Shown: positions 24,753 through 33,100 of the stretch, in pieces
How positions within the stretch are numbered: position 1 is the stretch's first letter
Layout of the letters: each line of letters begins with the position of its first letter
Translations under genes and position numbers: made by a program
The notes under the pieces: model-generated
Database searches by the model: none
What the model saw: only the letters and a program-made list of their open reading frames with translations
Told to the model about the DNA's origin: nothing
DNA from: Lentzea sp. NEAU-D7
GTDB taxonomy: Bacteria > Actinomycetota > Actinomycetes > Mycobacteriales > Pseudonocardiaceae
Direction: 5' to 3'
DNA: 64,000 nt
NCBI RefSeq assembly: GCF_026242055.1
Contig: NZ_JAPJDL010000003.1
Span: 382,796 to 446,795, forward strand

Positions 24753-24992
24753 ATGGCCAAGCCGCCTGTGCGCAAGCCCAAGAAGAAGGTCTGCGCCTTC
24801 TGCAAGGACAAGAGCGCGTCCCTGATCGACTACAAGGACACGACGCTGCTTCGGAAGTTCATCTCCGACCGCGGCAAGATCCGTGCCCGCCGCGTCACGG
24901 GCAACTGCTCGCAGCACCAGCGCGACGTCGCTGTTGCCGTGAAGAACGCCCGTGAGATGGCCCTGCTGCCCTACACCTCGACCGCTCGCTAA
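24753..24992 (+). CDS. rpsR: ribosomal protein bS18, cysteine-containing form
   Basis: A 79-residue protein with the zinc-binding pattern CAFC near the N-terminus and NCSQHQ near residue 55, the C+ variant. Actinomycetes often hold a second, zinc-free paralogue elsewhere, induced by zinc shortage through Zur. ATG 24753 follows AGGAG. It pairs with bS6 on the small subunit. Confidence 0.96.
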   Translation: MAKPPVRKPKKKVCAFCKDKSASLIDYKDTTLLRKFISDRGKIRARRVTGNCSQHQRDVAVAVKNAREMALLPYTSTAR

Positions 24993-25009
24993 GAGAAGGA
25001 GACACTGCG

Positions 25010-25462
25010 ATGAAGCTCATCCTCACCGCTGACGTTTCCGGCCTTGGCGCTCCCGGCGACATCGTCGAGGTCAAGGACGGCTACGGCCGCAACTACCTGC
25101 TCCCGCGTGGTCTCGCGATCGTCGCGACCCGTGGCGCGCAGAAGCAGATCCAGGTCATCACCCGCGCGCAGGACACCCGCCGCGTGCGCGACCTGGACCA
25201 CGCCAAGGAGATCAAGACCGCGCTCGAGGGTCTCTCCGTGACGCTCAAGGCCAAGGCCGCCGCCGGCAGCAGCAAGCTGTTCGGCTCGGTCACCGCGTCG
25301 GACGTGGCGGCTGCCGTCAAGTCCGCCGGTGGTCCGGTCCTGGACAAGCGCGCCATCGAGCTGCCAGGTCACATCAAGACCACCGGCAAGCACTCGGTCA
25401 CGGTTCGCCTCCACCCCGAGGTCACCGTCGCCCTGCCGCTCGAGGTCACCGCGGGCGAGTAG
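25010..25462 (+). CDS. rplI: ribosomal protein bL9
   Basis: A 150-residue large-subunit protein. The N-terminal domain ([34 protein letters not shown] in part) carries the family signature G-x2-G-D-x-V-x-V-K-x-G-Y-x-R-N-x-L. A connecting helix and the C-terminal domain ([14 protein letters not shown]) follow. Start ATG 25010 lies behind AGAAGGAG, 17 bases after rpsR. A strong terminator follows at 25528. Confidence 0.97.
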   Translation: MKLILTADVSGLGAPGDIVEVKDGYGRNYLLPRGLAIVATRGAQKQIQVITRAQDTRRVRDLDHAKEIKTALEGLSVTLKAKAAAGSSKLFGSVTASDVAAAVKSAGGPVLDKRAIELPGHIKTTGKHSVTVRLHPEVTVALPLEVTAGE

Positions 25463-25527
25463 TTCCTCGATCTCGTCAGGCGAGAGCCGCACTCTTTGGT
25501 GGGGTTCCCCTACGGTTCGGCTTGCTG

Positions 25528-25567
25528 AAGCGCTGCCTGCCCGGAATGCTCCGGGCGGGTGGCGCTT
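25528..25567 (+). terminator. terminator of the rpsF-rplI operon
   Basis: A stem of about 18 pairs (AAGCGC at 25528 with GCGCTT at 25562, and GCCCGGA at 25539-25545 with TCCGGGC at 25550-25556, with G-U pairs between) closes on a four-base loop. Confidence 0.85.
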
Positions 25568-25603
25568 TCGCTCGTTCGGAGCAGTGTCGTTCTGTCCACT
25601 TCC

Positions 25604-25830
25604 TGTGGATAAACCGCTTGTTCAGCGAGGCTGCGACACGCCGAAGAGGGTGTTTTTCGCGACACGCCGAGGGTGTGGCGCACAACTTTTTCCACAACTT
25701 GCACACAGCCACTGAGCTGCAGTTACTTCTGTCACTCCACTGGTTGTCAACAGGTTGTCCCCAGCGTCGCGACCCCTGTGGGCAACCATCCACAGGTTGT
25801 CCCCCAGTTGTCCACAGGGCGATCCACACG
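25604..25830. promoter_or_regulatory. cluster of DnaA-box-like motifs upstream of dnaB
   Basis: Two perfect boxes: TTATCCACA on the minus strand at 25604-25612 and TTGTCCACA at 25808-25816. Near matches: TTTTCCACA 25688-25696, TTGTCAACA 25744-25752, TTGTCCCCA 25755-25763, TTGCCCACA (minus) 25777-25785, TTGTCCCCC 25797-25805. The 517-base gap 25463-25979 has no gene. A 12-base direct repeat GCGACACGCCGA occurs at 25633-25644 and 25659-25670. The density resembles an origin or a DnaA-controlled promoter. Confidence 0.6.
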
Positions 25831-25979
25831 CTGGTTTGCTTGCTCCGGACGGGTCCCTCTAGCGTCGCTGTCAGGGCAAGGCCATCGCACAGCGTGGCCG
25901 CCCGAAATTGTCGGTGCCGCGCGGTACAACTAGGTGATTCAGGCACCGGCTCTCGACTCTTCGCAGGGGTGATTCGGCA

Positions 25980-28031
25980 GTGGCGCTCGTGGACGACCGG
26001 GGCATGGCTGAGCCCGCATTCGAGCGTCAGCCGCCCCAGGACCTCGCGGCGGAGCAGTCCGTTCTCGGCGGCATGCTGCTGTCCAAGGACGCGATCGCGG
26101 ACGTCATCGAGGCGCTCGCGCCGAACGACTTCTACCGCCCGGCGCACCAGGCGATCTACGACTGCATCCTCGACCTGTACGGCCGCGGCGAGCCCGCCGA
26201 CCCGATCACCATCTCGGCCGAGCTCGAACGCCGCGGCGAACTGCTGCGCGTGGGTGGCGCGCCGTACCTGCACACGCTGATCGCGACGGTCCCCACGGCC
26301 GCGAACGCCGGCTACTACGCCGAGATCGTGGCCGAGAAGGCGGTGCTGCGCCGCCTGGTCGAGGCCGGCACGCGCATCGTGCAGCTGGGGTACAACGGTG
26401 CCGAGGGCGCGGACGTCGACGAGGTGGTCGACCGGGCGCAGGCCGCGATCTACGAGGTCACCGACCGCCGCACCACCGAGGACTACGTCGCCCTCGAAGA
26501 CCTGCTCCAGCCGACCATGGACGAGATCGACGCGATCGCGTCCCGCGGCGGCATGTCGCAGGGCATCCCGACGGGCTTCGCCGACCTCGACGCCCTGACC
26601 AACGGCCTGCACGGCGGCCAGATGATCATCGTCGCCGCCCGTCCCGGTGTCGGCAAGGCGCTCGCACTGGACACCCCGCTGCCCACGCCCACCGGCTGGA
26701 CGACGATGGGCTCCGTGTCGGTGGGCGAGTTCCTGATCGGCGCCGACGGCCGTCCGACCCGAGTGGTCGCCGCGACCGAGGTGATGACGGGCCGCCCGTG
26801 CTTCGAGGTCGAGTTCTCCGACGGCACCGTGATCGTGGCCGACGCCGAGCACCAGTGGCTGACGGAGTCGTGCAGCGAGACCGGCGGCTTCTGGGCGATC
26901 CGCACCACCGCGCAGCTGTTCGAGCGGGTCGGCCTGTGCCGCATGTTCGTCCGCATGTCCGAGGCCTGGGACCTGCCGGCCGCGTCGTTGCCGCTGTCGC
27001 CTCGCGCGCTGGGCCTGTTCCTGTCCGGCCTGGGCGACATGGAGCTGACCGACGACGAGCTGCGCGTCGCCAAGGAACTCGACCTGGCCGACGACCCGCA
27101 CATCCCGGCCGCGTACCTGCGCGCGTCCCACAAGCAGCGCGCCGAACTGCTGGCCGCCCTGCAGATCGACGGCCGCTTCGCCCGCCTGCGCCGCGACGTC
27201 GACGAGCTGATCGCCGGCCTGGGCAAGCACGGCCAGGTGGAGATCGTCGCGGTCCGCCCGGTCGCCTCCGTCCCGGTCAGGTGCGTGCAGGTCGACAACC
27301 ACGACCACCTGTACCTCGCGGGCGAGACGATGATCCCGACCCACAACTCGACGCTGGGCCTCGACTTCGCCAGGTCGTGCTCGGTCAAGCACGGCATGAC
27401 CAGCGCCATCTTCAGCCTGGAGATGAGCCGCACCGAGATCGTCATGCGCATGCTCTCCGCCGAGGCGCGCATCCGCCTGAGCGACATGCGAGGCGGCACG
27501 ATGAGCGACGACGACTGGACCCGCCTGGCCCGCCGCATGAGCGAGATCAGCGAGGCCCCGCTCTTCGTCGACGACAGCCCGAACCTCACGATGATGGAGA
27601 TCAGGGCCAAGGCCCGCCGCCTCAAGCAGCGGCACGACCTCAAGCTCGTGGTCGTCGACTACCTCCAGCTGATGTCGTCGGGCAAGAAGACCGAGTCGCG
27701 CCAGCAGGAGGTCTCGGAGTTCTCCCGAAACCTCAAGCTGATCGCCAAGGAGCTCCACGTCCCGGTCATCGCGATCTCCCAGCTCAACCGAGGCCCGGAA
27801 CAGCGGACCGACAAGCGCCCGATGCTCTCCGACCTCCGCGAGTCGGGCTCCCTGGAGCAGGACGCCGACATGGTCATCCTGGTCAACCGCCCGGACGCCT
27901 GGGAACGCGACGACCCGCGCGCCGGCGAGGCCGACCTCATCATCGCCAAGCACCGCGCGGGCCCGACCGCCACCATCGTCGTGGCGCACCAGCTGCACTA
28001 CAGCCGCTTCACCGACCTGGCCCAGACGTAG
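25980..28031 (+). CDS. dnaB: replicative DNA helicase DnaB, interrupted by an intein
   Basis: A 683-codon precursor. Removing 230 intein residues leaves a 453-residue DnaB, normal length. The N-terminal domain starts PPQDLAAEQSVLGGMLL. The RecA-like motor has Walker A ARPGVGK-STLG (split by the intein), Walker B LKLVVVDYLQLM, the arginine-rich SQLNRGPEQRTDKRP loop and the ESGSLEQDADMV motif. It unwinds DNA at replication forks as a hexamer. Start GTG 25980 follows AGGGG. It is last in the rpsF block, with its own long upstream region full of DnaA-box-like motifs. Confidence 0.96.
   Translation: MALVDDRGMAEPAFERQPPQDLAAEQSVLGGMLLSKDAIADVIEALAPNDFYRPAHQAIYDCILDLYGRGEPADPITISAELERRGELLRVGGAPYLHTLIATVPTAANAGYYAEIVAEKAVLRRLVEAGTRIVQLGYNGAEGADVDEVVDRAQAAIYEVTDRRTTEDYVALEDLLQPTMDEIDAIASRGGMSQGIPTGFADLDALTNGLHGGQMIIVAARPGVGKALALDTPLPTPTGWTTMGSVSVGEFLIGADGRPTRVVAATEVMTGRPCFEVEFSDGTVIVADAEHQWLTESCSETGGFWAIRTTAQLFERVGLCRMFVRMSEAWDLPAASLPLSPRALGLFLSGLGDMELTDDELRVAKELDLADDPHIPAAYLRASHKQRAELLAALQIDGRFARLRRDVDELIAGLGKHGQVEIVAVRPVASVPVRCVQVDNHDHLYLAGETMIPTHNSTLGLDFARSCSVKHGMTSAIFSLEMSRTEIVMRMLSAEARIRLSDMRGGTMSDDDWTRLARRMSEISEAPLFVDDSPNLTMMEIRAKARRLKQRHDLKLVVVDYLQLMSSGKKTESRQQEVSEFSRNLKLIAKELHVPVIAISQLNRGPEQRTDKRPMLSDLRESGSLEQDADMVILVNRPDAWERDDPRAGEADLIIAKHRAGPTATIVVAHQLHYSRFTDLAQT
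26658..27347 (+). other. class 3 intein in the Walker A motif of DnaB
   Basis: The 230-residue intein lies between GVGK and S. It starts with Ala instead of Cys and ends in THN, with Ser as the first downstream residue. The class 3 WCT triad is present: W67 (EHQW), C209 (VRCVQV) and T228 (PTHN), counted within the intein. Class 3 inteins splice through the internal Cys. Between the splicing blocks lies a shortened region with LGLFLSGLGDME and LLAALQIDG, which look like worn LAGLIDADG endonuclease motifs. Splicing is probably retained and homing lost. Confidence 0.85.
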
Positions 28032-28095
28032 GCCGCGCCGGACTTCACCCCCAGCGGGTGGTCCGCGAGTGATCGCCCAGAGGTAGACCAGCGAG

Positions 28096-28689
28096 CTACG
28101 GCTTGCGGGGCTCGAGGCCGCGTAGCGCCGTGTCCACCACCTGGTGGGCGTAGTCGCTGGTCAGCGGTGCGGTGCGGTGGAGCCACCGGTTGAGGATCGG
28201 TCCCCAGATGAGGTCGACCGCCACCTCCAGGTCCACGTCGGCGGCCAGTTGCCCGGCTTGCTGGGCGGTGCGGAGGCGGGCCTTCTTGATCTCGCGCATC
28301 GGGTTGTCGAGCCTCGTCGCGTAGTCGGCGGCCAGGGCCGGGTCCAGGACGATCTCGGTGTGCAGCGCGCGCATCGCCTGGTCGAAGCGCGGGTCGTTCA
28401 GTTCGTCGACGGTGGCGCTCAGGACCAGCTTGATGTCTGTCGCGAGGTCCCCGGTGTCGGGGAGGGACGCTGCTTCACCGTCGCCCGCGAGAGTCAGGAA
28501 AGCGTCGAAGAACAGCGCGCCCTTCGAGGGCCACCAGCGGTAGATCGTCTGTTTGCCCACCCCTGCTGCCTGGGCGATTCGCTCGATGGTGAGTTTCGCG
28601 TAGCCCACCTCCGCCACGAGGTCGAGGGCTGCGGCGAGGATCGCCCGGCGCGCGGTGTCGCTGCGGCGGCTGACGTCTGGGGTGGGCAC
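28096..28689 (-). CDS. TetR/AcrR-family regulator
   Basis: A 197-residue repressor. The helix-turn-helix lies at residues about 12-58 (ILAAALDLVAEVGYAKLTIE, then GVGKQTIYRWWPSKGALFFDAF) and the rest is the helical ligand/dimer domain. GTG 28689 has no ribosome site and lies six bases after TAGATT on this strand, so it is probably leaderless. It is divergent from an SDR gene, and two matching palindromes (28712-28788) lie between, so it most likely represses itself and the SDR. The inducer is unknown. Confidence 0.88.
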   Translation of the reverse strand: MPTPDVSRRSDTARRAILAAALDLVAEVGYAKLTIERIAQAAGVGKQTIYRWWPSKGALFFDAFLTLAGDGEAASLPDTGDLATDIKLVLSATVDELNDPRFDQAMRALHTEIVLDPALAADYATRLDNPMREIKKARLRTAQQAGQLAADVDLEVAVDLIWGPILNRWLHRTAPLTSDYAHQVVDTALRGLEPRKP

Positions 28690-28711
28690 CGGGGAAATCT
28701 AGCAAATGGCG

Positions 28712-28788
28712 AGACGAGACGTCTCGTCTTGACACGTCGATGCCGACAGGTGCATGCTTCAGCACGTCAACGAGACGATACGTCTCGT
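28712..28788. promoter_or_regulatory. paired TetR operators in a divergent promoter
   Basis: Operator 1 is the perfect 18-bp palindrome AGACGAGACGTCTCGTCT (28712-28729). Operator 2 is ACGAGACG-ATA-CGTCTCGT (28770-28788). Both share GAGACG/CGTCTC half-sites. A perfect -35 TTGACA for the SDR starts at 28729, at the edge of operator 1, so binding would block it. Confidence 0.8.
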
Positions 28789-28814
28789 CTCGTCAAATCC
28801 AGGGGGAACTGAAG

Positions 28815-29660
28815 ATGACTGCCTCAGCTGCATCTCGGGTTTGGTTCGTCACCGGTGCCAGCCGTGGTCTCGGCCGCGCGTTCACCGAGGCGGCGCTCGC
28901 CTCGGGGGACCGGGTCGTGGGCGTGGCGCGTGACGTGTCGCCGCTCGACGAGCTTGCGACGAAGCACCCCGGCCGGCTTCTGCGACTGCGGTTGGACGTC
29001 ACCGACCGGGAGGCCGTGTTCGACGTCGTCGGGCAGGCCGTCGAGCACTTCGGGAGCCTCGACGTCGTGGTGAACAACGCCGGGGCGCTGTTCACCGGGA
29101 TGGTCGAGGAGTTCACCGAGGCCGACGCCCGCGCGCAGATGGAGCTCAACTTCTTCGGCGCGTTGTGGGTGAGTCAGGCCGTGATGCCGCACCTGCGCGC
29201 CAACGGGAGTGGGCACCTGCTGCAGATTTCCAGCATCGGTGCGCTCGGCGGTTTTCCCAGCACCGGGCTGTACAGCGCGAGCAAGTTCGCGCTGGAGGGC
29301 ATGAGTGAGGCGTTGGCCGCCGAGGCCGCGCGGTTCGGGGTCAAGATCACCATCGTTCAGCCCGGTGGGTACTGGACCGACCTGTACACCAGCAGCCGGG
29401 CGACCGAGCCGAACCCCGTCTACGACGAGCTGCGCGACGAGCTGCAGAAGCAGTGGGCCGAAGGGTCGGTCGACAGCGAGCCGGCACTGGCTGCCGAGGC
29501 GGTGATGAAGCTGGTCGCGAGCGACGAGCCGCCGCTCAGGCTCTTGCTCGGCAGCATGGTCTACGACGTCGCCTTCGACATCTCCCGGCGGCGGATGGAG
29601 ACGTGGGCCGCGTGGGAACAGGTCAGCCGCGCGGCGGAGAAGGCAGTGCCCGCCCCCTGA
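28815..29660 (+). CDS. SDR-family oxidoreductase under TetR control
   Basis: A 281-residue classical/atypical short-chain dehydrogenase: TGASRGLG cofactor loop, NNAG, ISSIG and YSASK catalytic elements, PGGYWTD, and a longer C-terminal part seen in SDR proteins of the retinol-dehydrogenase-like group. Substrate unknown; TetR partner suggests induction by a small toxic molecule. ATG 28815 follows AGGGGGAA. Upstream in-frame codons overlap the operators and are not used. Confidence 0.87.
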   Translation: MTASAASRVWFVTGASRGLGRAFTEAALASGDRVVGVARDVSPLDELATKHPGRLLRLRLDVTDREAVFDVVGQAVEHFGSLDVVVNNAGALFTGMVEEFTEADARAQMELNFFGALWVSQAVMPHLRANGSGHLLQISSIGALGGFPSTGLYSASKFALEGMSEALAAEAARFGVKITIVQPGGYWTDLYTSSRATEPNPVYDELRDELQKQWAEGSVDSEPALAAEAVMKLVASDEPPLRLLLGSMVYDVAFDISRRRMETWAAWEQVSRAAEKAVPAP

Positions 29661-29748
29661 CCGGGTGCGGTTCGACGGGCGTTGGGATGACTCACCCGTG
29701 CGGGTCGCGGTGCTGGTCAACGGACCTGGGCTCGGCTAGAACCGGAGG

Positions 29749-30117
29749 GTGCTGCACGACCCGCTGACGGGGCTGCCCGGACACGCGCTGCTGCTCGACC
29801 GCCTGGAGCAGTCGCTCATCCGTGCCCGCACGCGCGGCACGCTCGTGACGTTGGTGCTGATCACCGGGCCGGACGACGTGCTGGCCGCGGCGCGGAGCCT
29901 GCGGCGGAACCTCCGGCCCGACTTCACGGTCGCGCGGTACGGCGACGCGGTGCTGGCGGTGCTGGCCGAGCACGACTTCGGGGACGGGTCGCCCATCGCC
30001 GAGCTGGTCAGGGGACTGGTCGGGGAGGTTCCGCTGGTCCGCTGGGTGACGAGCGACGGCGATGCCGCACCGCAGGAAGTGCTCGCCACAGCACGAATTC
30101 CCCCCGGACGGCACTGA
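29749..30117 (+). CDS. degenerate stand-alone GGDEF-like protein
   Basis: A 122-residue protein that begins DPLTGLPGHALLLDRLEQSL, the classic first strand/helix of a GGDEF domain, and continues to VARYGDAVLAVL where an active cyclase has RxGGDEF. The signature loop is therefore lost and no cyclase activity is expected. The domain is also shorter than the usual 160 residues. It may be a remnant or a nucleotide-binding/scaffold protein. GTG 29749 lies six bases after TAGAAC with no ribosome site at a usable distance. The terminator overlaps its stop. Confidence 0.6.
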   Translation: MLHDPLTGLPGHALLLDRLEQSLIRARTRGTLVTLVLITGPDDVLAAARSLRRNLRPDFTVARYGDAVLAVLAEHDFGDGSPIAELVRGLVGEVPLVRWVTSDGDAAPQEVLATARIPPGRH

Positions 30118-30149
30118 GCCCCAGCGACACCGTCGTGTCGCTGGGGCTC
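30116..30149. terminator. bidirectional terminator
   Basis: GAGCCCCAGCGACAC (30116-30130) and GTGTCGCTGGGGCTC (30135-30149) form a perfect 15-bp stem with a four-base loop between the convergent genes. Confidence 0.92.
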
Positions 30150-30189
30150 AGCTTCTTACCGGAGGGAGGGTGTTACGTGGTGCGGGGTG

Positions 30190-33100
30190 TTACAGCGAGC
30201 CGGTCACCTTCTGGAACAGGTTGGCCGGGTCGATCATGGCGAGCGCCGGGGCGTCGAGCGGCAGCGCGCGCTCGCCGGCCTGCGGCGCCAGACCCTTGGT
30301 CGGGTTCAGGCTGAGACCCGAGAGGGAGGCCGGGCCGTCGACGGGCAGCGCGGGCAGCGAACGCTCGGTGGGCAGCGCGGGCAGCTGCACCGGCACCGGC
30401 AGGGCCGGGGCGGTCACCGGGACGGACGGCAGCGAACGCCCGGTGGCGCCGGCCGGAACCAGACCCTTCGCGGCGTCGAGCAGCTGGCCCAGGGGCAGGC
30501 CCTGGACGTTCGGCGTGATGCTGCCGGTGCCGCCGTTCAGCGGCAGGGAGGAGCGCTCCTTCGCCCCACCGGTCAGGCCCTTGATGGGCAGACCCTTGGT
30601 GGGCGCCTTGGCCATGCCCTTGGCCAGGCCCTGCGTCAGACCCTGGGTCAGACCCTTGGTGATGCCCTCGGTGACAGCCTGCGTGGGCAGACCCTGGGTG
30701 AGAGCCTGGGTGGGCAGACCCTGGGTCAGGCCCTGGGTGGGCAGACCCTTGGTCGCGCCCTGGGTGGGCAGACCCTTGGTCGCGCCCTGGGTGGGCAGAC
30801 CCTTGGTCGCGCCCTGGGTGGGCAGACCCTTGGTCGCGCCCTTCGTGGGCAGACCCTTCGTGGGCAGACCCGACGTGGGCAGACCCTGGATGGGCAGCTG
30901 GCCGACCAGGCCCGCCAGGTCAGCCGGGTTCGGGAACTGGTTGATCGGCAGCTTGCTGTCGAGACCGTGGAACGTCGGAATCTGGTTGGCCTTCAGCAGG
31001 CTGTCGACGCCCTTGGGGAGCTCCAGGCCCTTGAGCTGCGTGGCGCGCAGGGGGCCCTCGGTCTCCTCACCGGTGAGCTGCGTGTCGTCGCTCGTGCCCA
31101 GCGTGGTCGCCTGGCCGAGAACCTCGACGGGGATGCGCGCCAGCTTGGCGGCCGCCTCGACCGGGACGTGCATGTCGCGGGCGGTCAGCGGGCCGCTGCC
31201 CTCGGTGAGGGTCTCGCCGCCGGCCTGGGTGTACGAGGCCTTGTCGGTGACCGTCGTCGCGTTGCCGGCGACCGCGACCGCGTCCGCGTACACGCCGGCG
31301 AAGGCGTTGGCGGGGACGTTGACCAGGTTGCCGGAGACCGAAGCGTCGTCGGCCGAGGTGTAGCTGTCGTCACCGGACACGACGTTGGTGGCGGACACCA
31401 CGTCGGAGTTGGTGATGCCGGCCGCGGCGATCGTGTTGCCCGGAACCGCCGGGAGCACCGCCGGCTGCGCGCCGAGCAGGTTGCCGGAGACGGCGCCCTT
31501 GTCACCGTTGCTGTTGACGTCGCCGCCGGCGACCGAGCTGAGGTCGTTGGTGGCCGTCGAGTTGACGTTGCTGCCGCCGCCGACCGACCAGCCGAGCACC
31601 TGGGTGCCGGTCGCGACCGGAGCCGAGATGGCGTTGCCCGCGATGGAGCCCGCCTCGCCGGTGGTGATGGCGTCGCCGCCGGCCTTCATGTCGGTGGCGT
31701 TGACGGCCGTGGTGTCGTTGTTGCCCACCAGGGTGACGCCGTCGGCGAAGACCTGGGCCGGCGTCGAGGTCGGGACCTGGACGATGTTGCCGGACGCCGA
31801 GCTCTTCTTGCCGGTCGCGTGGGGCGCGTCGCCCGCGGTGACCGTGGTGTCGTTCGCCGCGTCCGACGTGGTGTTGCCCACGAGACCGGCGGTGACGGCG
31901 AAGACCTGCGGGGCGGCCGCGGTCGGCGCGGTCACGATGTTGCTGGAGACCGTGCCGCGGTCGTCCTGGGTGTTCGGCGTGCCACCGGACTGGACCAGCT
32001 TGACCTCGTCGGCCGAGCCGGAGGCCTGGCCACCGAGAGCGGCGGCGAGACCGTAGACCTCGGCGGGCGTGGCGACCGGGGTCGACGCGATGTTGCCCGA
32101 GACGACCGAGTCGTTGCCGGTCGTGCCCTGGTAGCCGGAGGTGACCGAGCGGACGTCGTTCTCGCAGGTACCAGCAGCCTGGCCGGCGAGCGTGGCGCCG
32201 TTGCCGCACACGTCCACGGCGGTGGCCGGCGGGACGTCGGCGATGTTGCCGGAGAGGACCGACTTGTCGCCCACGGTGAAGGACTGGCCACCAGCGGTCG
32301 AGTTCGCCTCGTTGGTGTGGTCGGTCAGCGCGTTGCCGACCAGGGACGCGCCGTTGCCGCCCGCGGCGACGGGCAGCGAGATGGGTGCACCGGCGATGTT
32401 GCCGGACGCCGTGGAGCCGTGGCCCGTGGTGTGGTGCGAGCCACCGGCGCGCGAGTCGTTGACCGTGTCGCTGATCGCGGCGGCGTTGCCACCGACGGCG
32501 GCGGCGTTGTCGTCGACCGTGATCGGGCCGGCGAGAGCGGGCTCGGCGATGTTGCCGGCGAGGGTGGCCGGGTCGCCGTTGGTGATCGTCTTGCCGCCGG
32601 CGTACGCGGCACCGGACTGCGTCGAGTCCGTGGCGGAGTTGCCCGCGGCGGCGGCCGAGTTGCCGTTCACCTCGAACAGCGGTGCCAGCGGAATCGGCGC
32701 GGCGTTGCCGGAGATCGAGCCGTCCTTGCCGCTCGTGATGACGTCGCCCTCGGAGGAGGCGAACGTGTCAGCGGAGGAGTTGCCCTCGGCGTTGCCCGCC
32801 GCGCCCACACCGTTGCCGGTCACCTGAACCGGGGTCGCACCGCGCTCGGCCACGACGTTGCCGGAGATGCTGCCCTTTTCACCACTGGTCGTGATGTCGC
32901 CGCCGGTCGTCGAGACCTGCTTGGCGTCGGTGGTGTTGGTCTCGGCGTTGCCGCCGGCTCCGACCGCGTTGCCGGTGAGCTGGACCGGGAGCACGTGGTC
33001 GACGGCGACGACGTTGCCGGCGAGAGCCTGGTTGGCGCCATCGGTGACGATGGTGCCGTCACGGTGCGTGGTCTGCGTGCAGTCGCCGGTCGCCTCGGTG

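Noticed and set aside
25600-25830. Chromosomal origin oriC
   Set aside because: dnaA and dnaN are absent and oriC position is conserved between them, so only a DnaA-binding cluster is claimed.
30600-30880. Possible CRISPR array from regular 27-bp repeats
   Set aside because: The units are contiguous without spacers and stay in frame with the protein.
30560-30890. LPXTG-type sortase anchor in the repeat protein
   Set aside because: LPTQG/LPTKG are repeat units in the middle, with no following hydrophobic segment or basic tail.
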